Part shown: one piece after another, positions 21,787 through 33,761 of the stretch
Layout: each line of letters starts with the position of its first letter
Position numbering within the stretch: the stretch's first letter is position 1
Assembly: GCF_000350225.1 (NCBI RefSeq)
Contig: NW_005179334.1
Location: 549,619-613,618, forward strand
DNA from: Chondrus crispus
Taxonomy: Eukaryota > Rhodophyta > Florideophyceae > Gigartinales > Gigartinaceae
DNA: 64,000 nt
Direction: 5' to 3'
Made by a program: the position numbers and the translations under genes
Notes under the pieces: model-generated
The model's database searches: none
The model's input: only the letters and a program-made list of their open reading frames with translations
What the model was told of the DNA's origin: nothing

Positions 21787-22846
21787 TTAGAACCGACTGC
21801 TGTTGTGCCTGCATTTTACGATTTGGTTAGTTGCGGTTTTTGTTTTGTGCTGTATGGGTTGTGGTGTCTGTATGGAGGCGAGGGTGGCCATGTGTGTTGG
21901 GTGGGCGCCCGAGTCGAGGATGTACGTACAGTAGTCATGGTGCAGGCTGTGATCGGTTGTGTCGTCCAGCTCCATATCCGGGTCCTTTGTGTAATCGTCT
22001 TGACGTTGAGCGGCCCGTGCCGTCTGGTACGGCTTGGTGCGAACGGGTTGACGGGTACGGTGGCGGGGGTGTGCTGCGTGATTGCACTCGGCGTCGGTGT
22101 GTCGAGGGCGGGAGACACCTCGTGACATGTGGAATCTGCATGGATTAGATGGTACCGGGAGGTTCAAGCGGGAGACGCGGTTGTAGCGTTGAGGGGCCGA
22201 GGCTGGATTTCTGAAAAAATTTTGAGCCTCCGGCTTTGCCGTGCATTTGAGAGGTGCGTGGTTGTGCCGCTTGCCGGTAGAGGTCCATTCGATTGAACTT
22301 GTGCACAAAGTCTTTTGTGTCGTTGGGGTCCAGGGCAATGAGCTGGCTGCCAATCGCGGCCGTGGCAGGGTTGAACCGCAGGCCGTCGATGAGGAACTCT
22401 ATTGTTGTTTTGGGGTTGGCTATTTCTGGGAACCGTGCTGCGATCATTCTGGTTCTGATCTGCTCATGGGCCTTGATAGACTGATCAGGAGTCATACTGG
22501 GTAGAAAATGTGTCTGCTCGGCTAGCTGCTTCAGGTATTTGTGGTCTGAAGCGTTGGTTGTGTCCAAGTGAGAGGTGACTGCCTGTATGAGATCGTAAGG
22601 AGTTAGATCGCTTGTGGGGGTGAGTATGAGGTTGGCTATGTGGGCTGGTATGGACGTGATCAGCTTGCCGAGTAGGTGGTTCTTGTTGCGGTTGAATGTT
22701 GCTTGATCGGTGGGGTCTTGTGGGGGAGTGGGGTTGCTGGTGATGTGGTCGATGGCGGCGATCGTGTGTGCTGCTGCTCGGGTGGCCACGATCCACGGCC
22801 CGTAGTTGGTTGGATCGAGGCGGGGGATGTCGGGGCGTTTTTCCAT
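21787..22846 (-). pseudogene. Copia 3 gag and protease remnant
   Basis: ATG at 22846 begins MEKRPDIPRLDPTNYGPW, a typical copia gag start; the frame runs to a TAG at 22145. A shifted frame then carries the Cys/His segment CRFHM...HTDAEC (a CxxH...HxxxxC knuckle, unlike the usual CX2CX4HX4C) and the protease DSG motif. It ends at the truncation point. The Cys-His arrangement resembles that of copia 2 (CIHHG...HTTEKC), so the two are related. Confidence 0.7.
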
Positions 22847-23166
22847 GGTGCGTGTGTCCTGGTTAGTGTTGTTAGTGATGTGAGATGTAGTGTGATTTGT
22901 CTTGTAGTTTGTTGTGTAGTTTGTCGTTCGGTTTGTCGTGTTTCGTGTTGATGTGGTAGGATTTGTCGGTGGAGGGACGTGGTTTGTCGTGTTGTGTGTT
23001 GATGTCGTAGGATTTGTCGGTAGAGGGACGTAAGTGAGGGGCTGAGATGGGGTTAGCCTGGGGCTCCTCCGCGTTGGGAGGGATCGGTTTGTTCTTGTCG
23101 TGGTGGGTTGCGATCGTGAAGCGGGGAAGGTTGAATTATGCAAGGTAGTAAAAGGTGTCCATAACC

Positions 23167-23515
23167 TGTGTGAACAGAAGACCGAAGCCTCCTCGTTTAC
23201 TCGTCGTCGCTCGCTAGTTATAGGTCTATCCTGAAGGACGGACTGTCCTGTGCGGTTTGACACGTAACGTAATAACATGGATGATTGTTGCACAGTCGGC
23301 GGGCAATGTCTGTAAAGGTGAAGGTAGAGGTGCTTTGCCCTCTTGGTTTATTGTAAATAACACTATCTTTGAGTGGAGCGACGGAAATGCCGCTAGAGAT
23401 ATATAAACGAGGTGTTGTGAGGTTGGGCGATAAAACGTTTTAAGGAAAGATTGGCTGTTGTTTTTCTTCTTGGTTCCTGTAGCAGTCTGCTGTCTGTATA
23501 AGAATGTCGTTGTCA
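23167..23515 (-). repeat. Likely 5' LTR of copia 3
   Basis: Begins TGACAACGACATTC at 23515 and ends TTCACACA at 23167, right before the primer site. It contains TTTATATATC on the minus strand near 23400 as a promoter candidate. No second full copy is present, so the start is inferred from TG...CA ends; the 3' tip is confirmed by the match at 8562-8602. Confidence 0.5.
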
Positions 23516-25678
23516 TAAGCCCGATTATCTACCTATAAGTTTCTCGTCATATTTCTGGTTCGATTACGTTCGAACATTTTATCGCACGACCGCTCAAGCC
23601 CCAAGTCCTTTCTGTTATGATGTCCACTTGGACGTTTTGAAATGGCATATGACGATACTGTGTCGCTCAGTTGTGTCGTGTCCATCTCGTATCATGGACA
23701 TGAAATGTATTACGTGTCTTATGTCTGTCACCTACATGCAATGTTTCTATTGCATGTCTCATCTCATCTTTCTGTTTCCACTTGTATCATACTGTTTATT
23801 CCAACCTCACGATGAAGCTTGTGTCCAAGAATATGTTCTGTACTTAAGCTGTCTGTCTGCTAGTGGAGTTCAGTTTGGCAGCAGGAGTTACCCGTTCCCA
23901 CTTCTTGCTCTACTTTCTTGTTCCGTTAAAGTTATCTCTGCTCCGATTCTACTCTTTCCCCGATCGTCGCCAACTTCTCTTATTCTGCTGCCATTTTGGG
24001 GTGGACGTCTGAAATTTGGCTACAGTATTGCCAAATTCGGTACCTACCAGCCCCCTAGGGCTCCATCCCCGGGACCGATATGGTACCCGTCTGGTATAAG
24101 AGAATAGACCCAATGCAGCTCAGTAAAAAAGGCATCAGCCTCTCTGTTTTTCTCCTTTGAGCCGGGAGCCCTTGCAGGGCCCCAGAGAGCACTCCTCGAG
24201 TGCTAGCAACAGTTACCTTTGTCCTACTGTACTAGCAAACTATCTGCCCTTTAGTAGATATTCTAACCCGGCTTTCCTCGTTATCTGAACCCGAGGGTTT
24301 TTCTTACTGAGCAAGATGCGCTTGATCAATGCGACTAAATTGTACACCTTCTTTTTCCGGCCGGACATTTATATTTTGTACTGCTCTGTTGAGAACAATG
24401 TCGTGCCTTCGTGTGTATAGATGTATGTCTATTGAGACGTAGAGAGTCACTGATGATAGTATAGCAGATTCCATTATTCTGTGAGCCGCGTGTACGCGTG
24501 GGGTGTCAGGGACGACGGATGTATCACTATGTTTTATGACAGAAATGCTACCCAATTCAATGTCACGGTGCACCGCAACTTGGAGAGAAATGCAAAATAT
24601 TGGAGACACCTACTCATGCTAGAAAGAGTGGCACATATGGAATTGTGTATCGAGCGCAGTGCATCCATACGGAAACACGTGCTCATCGGAAGCCTGTGGA
24701 CTACTCTCCCAGCGTTTAAAAGCAACTTACGCATTAAGGAACGCGACTTACTTTCTCTCCGTGTCGTTTATGCAAACAGACCTGGTGATTGTGTCGTTGT
24801 TCTGTACTGGTACAAAATAATTTGATGAGTTGGTTCTGATTCGTGACGTTTTATCTTTGAAATATGGTTTGCTTTTCTTCTGAAATCATTACATGGCAGT
24901 CATCTGGGATCCTTTCCTTTCTTGGTCTTACCTGTTTTCATTTTCTGTTGCAAGAAAATTATGAGGCAGACAGCCCAAACGTGTGTGTCTAGTGTAATGG
25001 GAAACCCATTTTCAGTGCTTCCTCATTCTCCTATAGAACGGCATATGCACTGTCTACGCGACTCCACCACCGGCCTGTAACTTGAACCGGATTAAAGCAC
25101 GGCAGGGAATACACAAAAACGCCCCCTGAGTGCTGTGCGCAGCAAGATCACGTTCATTTAATTTACTCCGCTGCAAAGGAAGACCCAGTTTTGAAGTCTT
25201 TGTATGTTGTATATCGCTACTACATATCCTGTGCACATCCCTCTCCACATGTTCCTGGCCAGGGGGCACTCCCTTTTATCACATTGCACCAAACCAAATC
25301 ATGGGCTGTAGTATTTTGAAACTCCCACCAGCTGTTGTTCAGTTGTAACACGTGTACACCGCGTACGCGTGGGATTTGGATCTTGACCCTGGATAGCGAT
25401 CCCGATCCATATGCTTCGCTCACGCACTGAGAGCGTCCACAGCGGTGGGAGGGGTCCAATCCATATTCTCCAAACGTGTGACGATTGCGTTGGTGCTTCA
25501 ATCACGGTGGATTTCAGAGTCCAACTAAATTTAGAATGGACCGCCTCCTTTCATATGAGCACCCCACCGGTCAGCACTACAACTTTACGGTGAGGTCCCA
25601 CACTCACCTCGCACTCCCTCTCCATCTTCGCGAGACCAACCACCAATACCAACCAGTTGGTTGCTACTCGCAGTGACT
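23516..25678. other. 2.2 kb without recognised gene
   Basis: Open frames such as 23628-24107 (+) have no recognisable domain. Around 24060-24150 a GGTATAAGAGAATAG promoter-like stretch is followed by an RNA-leader-like segment, which could be a solo LTR of another family, but I could not define its ends. The sequence just before 25679 should contain the left end of the Harbinger element; no terminal repeat was found. Confidence 0.3.
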
Positions 25679-27013
25679 ATGCCCACGAAGGGCACACTAC
25701 GCCACATGCTCCACGATGACGCTTCGGACGAGCTTGAACTTGCCGCTGTCTTGTGGTATCAAATGCAAACTATGGCGGCGTTACAACTTCAGAACACAGC
25801 ACAGCAAGCCAGCGGCTCTCGTCCCGGCCGTCGCCCGAACGTTGCGCGTGACTTCCGCGCCGCTCATCGGCGTCTAATGCTAGACTACTTCTGGCCTGCC
25901 GCAGATTTGAGGCCCGACGGTTCTATGCGAAGGGGACCTGTGTACTACTCGGAACAGTTTGAGCAGCGCTTTCGCATGTCGCGCCCTCTATTTTATCGCA
26001 TTTTTTCTCACGTTGTCATGCACAACCAGTTCTTGCGCCGTGGGCTAAAACCAGATTGCACGGGAAAGTCTGGTGCTTCACTCTTGCAGAAGGTAGTCGC
26101 ATCCTTACGGTACTTGGCATATGGCTTTCCTGCAGATAGTTTAGATGAATATGTTAGACTAGGGAAGACAACTACGCTGCAGTCGATGAAACAATTTTGC
26201 TGGTCGGTTGCACAACAATTTGGTCCCCGTTATTTGCGCGCGCCCACCGCCACAGAACTTAACGAGATTGCCTCCTCGCTTGAAAAACTAGGATTCCCTG
26301 GCTGCATTGGGTGCTTGGATTGCGTGGGGTGGGATTGGGAGCAGTGCCCCAAAGCGTTTCAGGGCATAAATGTGGGGAAAGAAAGGAAGCCTACGTTACG
26401 TATGGAAGTGATCTGCGACATGGACCTAAGAATTTGGCATTTATGTTTCGGCTTTCTGGGCTCGATGAACGATATTAATATTCTTAGTGTGAGTCCACAC
26501 TTCGCAAATATTCTAAATGGGAGTTATCCCCCGATTGATATACAGTATGTTATATTGATGGAGAGGTGTTCACTTGGAGTTACTATTTAGTAGACGGTAA
26601 ATATCTAAAGTGGAAAATATTCGTCAGCACTGTGGCGAACCCTTCTCATCGGAAAGAGAAGAGGTTTGCAGCGCTACAAGAAGCCGTACGAAAGAATGTG
26701 GAACGTGTCTTCGGAGTAGTATTTAAGCGTTTCTGCGTATTAGCCGAGCCGTCTTCTACAGGCCTGTGTCATTATTCATAATATGGTCTTCGAGGAGCGT
26801 AAGGATGGGTATATTGGGGATGGGGTCGGGGGAATTCGGGAGAGGCTCTACGAGCTGTTTGAAAGTGAGGGAGATGGAATTTCTAGGGCGGATAGTGCAG
26901 GGTCCGTATGCCACAACCCCGAGTCGCAAATGCAAATATCCGAGAGACTGAGCAACAACTATGGTACTGTTAACACGGACATAAAAACCGAGCTGAACGA
27001 GCTGGGTTGGTGA
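25679..27013 (+). pseudogene. PIF/Harbinger transposase (plant-type), two frameshifts
   Basis: ATG at 25679 opens a frame to 26590. It has an RRPNVARDF...LMLDYFW region and the core GCIGCLDCVGWDWEQCPKAF (first catalytic Asp at 26318), GKERKPTLRMEVICD and GFLGSMNDINIL (second Asp at 26471). Near 26550 the frame shifts and continues as EVFTWSYYLVDGKYLKWKIF and KNVERVFGVVFKRF (catalytic Glu at 26701). A second shift near 26750 leads to VIIHNMVFEERKDG and the C-terminus at 27013. All three catalytic residues are recognisable, so decay is slight. The family is the long plant-like Harbinger type with the WDWEQCP motif. A Myb/NAM-like partner gene lies on the opposite strand at 28324-29126. Confidence 0.9.
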
Positions 27014-28323
27014 ACTCCTTGATTGATCATTTACACAAAACGTCGTAGTTTTTATATGATAATTGATACGTTTCTTGTGCACGGTAGTTGACGAACAATG
27101 CATGTTCTAAACTTTTGCTTTTCTTTCTAAGCTCTTCTTCAGACACTCCTCGCATCACCACCTTCCACCATCCCCTCCGTCCTTCCCTCCCTCCGCCTAT
27201 TGGGCTGCACTGCACTCTGACGCGCCCAACATACCCAAACCAGCTCACGCCGCTGCCCCTTTCTGACTTCTCTCACATGCCCGTCCCGGACGCCCTATCT
27301 CTCCTCTTGTCGCAGCGAGTTTGCATGCGTTCCGGCGACTTATCCAACTTGTCCAGTCACTTTTTCCTCGACTCTTTCGATTCCTTGCCCACCTGCAACT
27401 TTACACAGCTCCATTCCGCGATAGGCGGCTCCATCCGTCTGCGCCTGGACACCGTTGCCCCCTGGCAATTCGAGCGCACGGACCCCTCCTTGCTCTACAA
27501 TTAGGTCTCCCGCCTCTCCTCCGGCATGCTCATGTGCGATTCCCGCGTCCTCGCTGCCGATGTATCGCTCGAAGGTACCGCTTCGGCTATCCATCCCATG
27601 TTACTGCGTCCCCCGGCATCACCGCGGACCAGCGCGTCGTCGACGCTACCTGCTCTTTGTTTTCTACCCTCACACGTGCGAATTTCGCCGAACGCTCCCC
27701 GTTAATACCTTCATCCCACTCGACGCGCCAGCCACAAGTCCGAATTTCTCAGGCAATGGCTGACGTTTCTGGCTACATCACGGCTGCGGCTGCCGCCTTC
27801 GACGACCAAGACGCGTCGGAACGACCCGGTCCACCTATCGCTGCTTCTACACCTCATCTCTAAGCTGCACTCGCGGAACCCCAGCCTCTTACGTTTCAAT
27901 ACAAATGGCCAAATACGAATTGGTACATGATACAAGGAAAGGATATTGCGAGTTCGTGCGGGACCCATGATATTTATTTTGATAGTCAGGATTGTGGCCA
28001 AGGCAGACACCCGACAAGATGTTATCACTCAATAGGTTCCATCACGGATATCTTCTTTGAAGGGTTTTGATTAGACGTATTACCTGAAGAGTTTTCATCG
28101 TGTCCGCCGCAGGATTCATACGATGTGGCGCTAAGGAGAACATCAGGGGCCCTCTCTATCGCAGCTGTCACGCGAGCGTCGCTCCGCACTTTGTCTGCTC
28201 GAGTTGCATGGGTCTGTTCACCTTCGGCGTGGGCACACATCGTTTTTTAAACGGCGCCTTTCCTTGTGAATCGCTCTCAACTTGCAAGTCATCAGTCACC
28301 GTGTTCATATTACGGCCTTGAAT
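27014..28323 (+). other. Coding-like segment between transposase and partner gene
   Basis: 27088-27863 has protein-like stretches that change frame: GSIRLRLDTVAPWQFERTD (frame of 27088-27504), then SSGMLMCDSRVLAADVSLEG after a TAG, then VVDATCSLFSTLTRANFAER. I do not recognise the protein. Its placement between the two Harbinger genes resembles the host fragment in the second Harbinger locus, so capture is possible. 27900-28323 shows nothing. Confidence 0.3.
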
Positions 28324-29126
28324 TTATGGCTTGACCCCCCTCACCCCGGCCAGCTCGGCTAGGACTTTCTGTTGTTCAAGTGAGCGAAATTGATTGAAGA
28401 GGCTTGGATCTGTCCCCCGCACTTGAAACAGATTTATGCGGTAGTTTCTCTCTTCAACTTCAAGCAACCTCTCCGAGATGTCATTTCGCTTTTTGCTTTC
28501 ATGTGCAATTTTCTCTAATCCGTCCGCACCCTTATTCAAAGCGACGTTAGTCTTTACAGTTTCTATAAATTTCTTCGCACCGACCGGTCGTTGCTTTCGA
28601 CCCGAACTAGTTATCCCACTCATTGGCTTCTTCTCATCCAAACGTACTGGCCCTTGAAATCTATTCACATTGACGTCAAATTTGACATCTTGTTCTTCAT
28701 CCACATCAATGTACACAGTTCGACTATTTGCGCCACCTTTGACGTCAGATATATTCATTTCAGATGCGTTCATAGCATCCTTTGCAGCAGCAATAGCGTG
28801 CAGCGTCTCCTCCCAAAACGGCGTTTCCTCAACCACAAATAGCAATTCAAGAACTTAAACGATTTACCGGGATTGGCCGGGTCGTCCCCAAAAATCCGAT
28901 ACATATCCCTTCGTCCCTTCGTTCCCACCTCAAGTATCTTGTTATCGATCGCGGTTGCGGCACGAATAATGTCATTTTCGCTTGGATTTCCCGTCGGGTT
29001 GACAGAATAAATTAACTGCACATGTTGCTCGAAACATAAAGACTTCTTTTTGATAGCTTTGTACCTCTGCACTACAGCCTCTGATGTACGTCTCGTTCCC
29101 GATCCACTCCATCCTTTCGCCTCCAT
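28324..29126 (-). pseudogene. Harbinger accessory DNA-binding protein (Myb/NAM-like), one frameshift
   Basis: From 29126 on the minus strand: an N-terminal trihelix/NAM-like region with GWSGSGTRRTSEAVVQRY, NPSEND-like helix borders and FKFLNCY. Near 28840 a one-base shift moves reading to VVEETPFWEE, giving the usual F-x-x-x-x-x-Y...P-x-W end of the domain. Then comes a charged linker with GRKQRPVGAKKF and a C-terminal coiled-coil-like stretch to the stop at 28324. In PIF/Harbinger elements such a protein works with the transposase, helping it reach the nucleus and bind the ends. The opposite orientation to the transposase is normal for the superfamily. Confidence 0.65.
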
Positions 29127-29575
29127 CTCAGTAATGAGACCTTCGTACTCTTTGAGTACACGGGCTTCTAGCTTTGTCCTTTTCTATCTTATGCCACGCT
29201 TGGAGTCTTCAGATGATGCGACGTAGGCTTTACAGGCGCAGATGTTCTCTTCATTGCTCCATTTCAGCCCAGCACCCATTGCGAAAGATCACGATTGTCC
29301 TTAGATATATGGATGTGTATTATGTTGATGAAGGGTGTTCACGATGTGTCGTGAAAAGTAACAACACATTGATACGGAATTATTACGATGGAGCTTTCTG
29401 CAGGTACAATGGTAACAAAGGGTTTGCTTTCGTTCATTTTTAGCGCGAAAGTCATGTCGTCGGGGCGGTTCGTGAGATCGGGATTCCAGGACACAGAAGC
29501 GGGACTCACGTTTCGATTTCTGTTTGAAATTGGATTGCCCTGCGTATTTTGGGGTCCAATTTGGCATTGTTTGTG
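29127..29575. other. Upstream region of the accessory gene up to copia 2
   Basis: About 450 bp without supported gene. The right terminal repeat of Harbinger 1 should lie here or beyond copia 2, but I did not find it. Confidence 0.3.
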
Positions 29576-29709
29576 TGGTTCCATCCAGATAAGGCAGCCC
29601 CCACAGATAAGGCATAAAACCATTTAGGGCTACCACAGTAAACAGAATAAAGTCGCCGTCGCCTCGGCCACCTTCGGGAGTCGGAGGCATCGGTCTGATC
29701 TTGGCATCA
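29576..29709 (+). repeat. 5' LTR of copia 2
   Basis: 134 bp, TG...CA ends, followed by TA and the primer site at 29712. The short length matches the solo LTR at 12227-12361. Confidence 0.85.
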
Positions 29710-29711
29710 TA

Positions 29712-29724
29712 GGTTATGGGCACC
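29712..29724 (+). promoter_or_regulatory. Primer-binding site GGTTATGGGCACC
   Basis: The same core (GGTTATGG) follows the copia 3 LTR. It has no TGG complement to a tRNA CCA end but contains TTATGG, complementary to the anticodon-loop region of initiator tRNA-Met, as in elements primed by a tRNA half-molecule such as Drosophila copia. The parallel is from memory. Confidence 0.45.
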
Positions 29725-29836
29725 ACACACTACCACTGACAACCGATCCGCGGCACAACAACACCAATCCACACCGCGATAAACAGCAGCGCAGCGACTA
29801 ACCAACCTCCCACACCCCGGCACACAGGAAACCGAC

Positions 29837-32800
29837 ATGACAGATCCACAAGCAACCACAGCGGGACAGCCCCCGCTCCTCGACGCAACCAACTACACGT
29901 TTGGTTCGACGCAATGGAAATCTAGGCACGGACAATCGACGCCGTCGAACAGATCAACACACCCCACACACCGGACCCCGATCCAGGCACGGAGGCCTCA
30001 AACCAAAAAAAAGTAGACCAACTACGCCGAGCCATCATGCAAAGCCTAACACCGGACATCATCAGGACACTACCACCCCACGTACTCCGGTACGAACCGA
30101 ACGTAATCTGCCGCATCATAAGAGGAGTCGTTGACACAACATCAACCGAAAATCATGAGATGTTGGACGCTGAAGCCAGAAGCATCAAATACGAACCCGG
30201 AGCCCAACTCAAACACTATGTCAGTCAGCATCGGGAACTCAGGTACAAGATGCAAGGTGCATGCTACCCCAATATAGATGACGAACGCACGACCGTTCGA
30301 TACATGATACAGGGGCCCAGCCAGCACCCAGACATGAGCACCCTAGCCATGATCATGGCAGGGCACCCACCCGTCACCATACAGGCTTTGAACCACCACA
30401 TACAACAAGTGCAATTGATGCAAACACAAACCCCAGCAGCACCCACCACCACAGCACCACAGCACGCACCTCGACACAGAACACCGCGGGCGCGCTTCCC
30501 ACGACCAGCTCGAGGCAAAACAACATACCCTCGACCAACGGGACACCAGGGGCCATGGTGCATACATCACGGCAGCTTAACACACACAACAGAAAAATGC
30601 TACGCGTGTAGAAAAACACCCCGCACTAACACGGTCAACGCGCACGCAGCACAAGCCTACGACAGCGACGCAGACCCAAACCACAGCGCCTTGCACGAGT
30701 CGCAAGAACGCATACACACCCTTGAAGCGACACTTACCGACGTAGACACAACCGACGGTAAGCCAAATTTCATACTGGACTCCGGTGCAAACACCACGCA
30801 TACCGCAAGACCCCACGCGAATATGCCAAGCAGCACCGGGACACTAACCACGACACCGCGTGCCAATAACACACACGGGACTCATAACCATAACACAGAA
30901 GAATAACAAGCTGACAATACCGGCTGTCCACACTCCGCAAGTCAAGGAAAATCTACTGTCCGTGCACGACCTCACGAAGCACGGACAAGTAACATTCGCA
31001 AGAAACAAGGCAACCCTCCACCAACCCATCCACCTCCCCACGCCAATCATGACAGCTACATTCCGCGACGGGCAATACAGGCTCGACCAAGACGCCACAG
31101 CCAAAGGGGCACGCACATACCACCGTAAAAACAAACACATTACAAAAACACAATCCCACGCCGCCCCGCGCAACAAACACATCTCAACTGCCCCGACCCG
31201 GCAACGCAGCAGCTACATACCATTGCGCACACAAAAACCACGAGCACCCAACATGCGCACAGCCCCAGCCCCCCCACCAAAATACAAAAAGACAACACAG
31301 GCACAAAAACAAATGTCGGAATGGCACCTTAAGCTCAATCACGCCAACTCCAAAACAATTGCGCACATGTCCAAACACAGGCTACTCTCAGCCCTACCCC
31401 AAGGACTACCAGACACCAGCGCAACAATAACATGCAGCGGGTGCATATACGGAAAGACCGCACGACGACCGCACAAAACGGCAACCCACACAGACGACAA
31501 AGGCGACAGCCTGTCCTCAGACGTCTGCGGCCCCATCAAACCCACGTCGGCCCACACCGCGAATTACTTCCTCACAATTATCGACACGAACACGAGATAT
31601 ATTTGGGTACACTGCCTAAACAACCGCGCACAAGTCCCGCATGCCCTCATCACAGCAATAGATCAAGTGGCCACCGAGAACGGCCAACACCCCCGCCTCC
31701 TGATCACAGACAATGCAAAAGAATATCTCGCGAAACAAGTGCAAGACAAACTGCGACAATGAGGTATCACCTACCGAGCAACGACGCCGTACACGCCACA
31801 AGAAAACGCGCTCGCAGAACGTATCAACCGAACACTGATGGACAAAGTACGCGCCAGCAACCTTCACGCAACACACTGGCAAGACGCCCTACAAGACGCC
31901 GTGTACAAGTACAACATCACGTACCATAATGGAATAGGAGCTCTACCGCACAACAAACGGCATGGCACAGCGCCCCGAATTAAATCGCTCATCACATTCG
32001 GCCAAATAGGGTATATTCCCAACATCAAACCACACCTCCCTAAACTCCACAGCAAGGCCACACCAGTGCGATACATGTACGGCATGTATGACACGCATAT
32101 CTGCGTGCAGAACCTCCAAACAAGACGCTACCAAAAAATATGGGCAATCGATTTCAAGACCTATGCCAAACAAAGAGACCCATGCAACACCACCACGGCC
32201 GTCTTCCAGGCCAAACGGAAGCAGAAACGCAACACAAAGGCCAGAAAAATCCCCACAAAAATCACGAGGACCACGGCACCCCCCAAGACGAGAAAGCAAG
32301 CCACTAAATTCCCCGACGCGGCTGAATGGCGAACAGGGCATGACGCAGAACTCGATCAACTCGACAGTATGCATGCCATAGATTGGCACTCCCCAACGCC
32401 CAATATTCCCAAACGCGACATACTGCCTACGAAGATGACCTAAAGATACAAACACAGCTCGGCATCGGCGAACCCAGTACGAAAAGCACGCTGCTCCATA
32501 CGAGGGGACCTCATGAAACCGACCGTGCACTATGACCCGGATAAGACAGCCACATACATGGCAGACAGGGCGACAATACGAGCACTCTTCGCAATCGCCG
32601 CGTCAATGAACATGCACGTCGAGCATTTTGACATCACGGGAGCCTGCCTCCACGAACAATACCAACACCACAAGAAAGTATTTGTGTGGCAACCACCCCG
32701 TTTTGATGGCACGTACAAGCACAAAAGCACTCATGACCAACTGAAAGGGAACCTCTACGGCACACCGGCAGCAGCGAACATATATAGCACGCAACTCCAT

Positions 32801-33116
32801 AACCACCTCAAAAAACTTGGATACAAGCAGCTACGCTCGGACACATCACTGTTCACAAAAAGGGACAAGCACGACATAATCCTCATAGGGATCAGCATGG
32901 ATGACTTTTTGCCAGTTGCAACAAACCCCACCATGATTGACGCACTGTACAAGGTACTGCGAACCAAGTACAAAGTCAAAAGACTCGGACGCCCCGAAAA
33001 ATACCTGAACTGGACCATACAGTACAGAAAAGAAGGGATCCACATCTCCCAACCACAGCACATTGACAGTATAGTGGTCATGCTCGCCCAAACCCAGAGC
33101 AACACCCAACGCACAC
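29837..33116 (+). pseudogene. Copia 2 gag-pol, 5' portion up to the gypsy insertion
   Basis: ATG at 29837; a shift at about 29900 and a TAG near 29930 break early gag. Gag then runs in one frame (30037-30906) with a CIHHG...HTTEKC knuckle and protease FILDSGANTTH. A shift near 30850 leads to ENLLSVHDLTKHG, integrase (WHLKLNHANSKT, CSGCIYGK, LTIIDTNTRYIW, LITDNAKEYLA), TGA at 31760, then TPYTPQENALAERINRT, a basic tail, TAA at 32441, and reverse transcriptase (FDITGACLHEQ, LYGTPAAANIY, ISMDDFLP). Note YxDD replaced by SMDD. Coding stops at the CACAC where the gypsy LTR begins. Codons are unusually rich in Thr, His and Asn from CA-rich sequence. Confidence 0.88.
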
Positions 33117-33711
33117 TGTGGTATAACTACCTTCGTCCCGACCACTCGGAAACGAGGGGGGTTAGAGGTAAGGGAGCGCGCGCCGCTGGGTAACCCACGC
33201 GCGAACGCAAACCGTACGGAAGGACTCGAAAAGAGGGAAGGCTCACGTGGCTGGTGACGCGCAGCCGGTCGGTGGTGTTAGATCCGGACGGCCGGTCACG
33301 GGTTAGAAGCCTGACACTAAAAGGGAAACCGGAACGGGATAGCAATTAGCCGTAAAGGGAAGGGAGGCGAGTCTGCCCTCGTTTACTGGAACGGGGCAGG
33401 TGCCCCCGGTCTTAACCCCTAAGTGGGACGCCAGGACACCTGTCCCGCTACAGTAGCTGTTACTTACTGCATACCAGCTACTGCGATAAATTGGCTAATT
33501 TGTGCCATTAACTACTAATTGCTAATTACTTACCGGACGGGTCGCACACGTGTGCCCGTGGCCACGACCGGCGTCGACGGTTATGCCACGTGTACGCCGT
33601 GGAGGTACTACTGCGCTTTCCGAGGGCGCGTGCACGATTGCTACAGTAGTAACCGCCCGTCCAAGCGGTGCTCATCTCCCATCGGGAGTCGTGGTGTGGA
33701 ATTGTACCACA
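33117..33711 (-). repeat. 3' LTR of gypsy 1
   Basis: 595 bp. In minus orientation the bases before it (33712 upward, GAAATAAGGAAGGGGGTC on the minus strand) form a purine tract. Confidence 0.93.
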
Positions 33712-33761
33712 GACCCCCTTCCTTATTTCGAGACACGTCCCCGTCGCGGCTGGGGGTTGAC

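Larger units (their letters stand above)
18534..21970. repeat. Right arm of giant inverted repeat 1
   Basis: Reverse complement of 8601-12037, 3437 bp. Inside lie an unrecognised segment, a short stretch near 18740-18860 that reads like a signal peptide followed by SDVVTLTSKNLADVV (resembling the start of a protein-disulfide-isomerase thioredoxin domain, tentative), the Mfd-HECT pseudogene, about 1.85 kb unrecognised, and copia protease at the outer end. Confidence 0.93.
21780..23515 (-). mobile_element. Truncated copia element (copia 3): 5' LTR, gag, start of protease
   Basis: Read on the minus strand: a likely LTR (23515 to 23167), then directly GGTTATGGACACC as primer site, a threonine/asparagine-rich leader with repeats, gag, and the protease motif YILDSGAHPT. 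The element stops abruptly at about 21780, where the unrelated sequence of the inverted-repeat arm begins. Integrase, reverse transcriptase and 3' LTR are absent. Confidence 0.75.

Noticed and set aside
8601..21970. Helitron as the capturing element
   Set aside because: Host-fragment capture suggests it, but I found no Rep/helicase gene and no TC...CTRR ends; the helicase motifs are Mfd-type host sequence.
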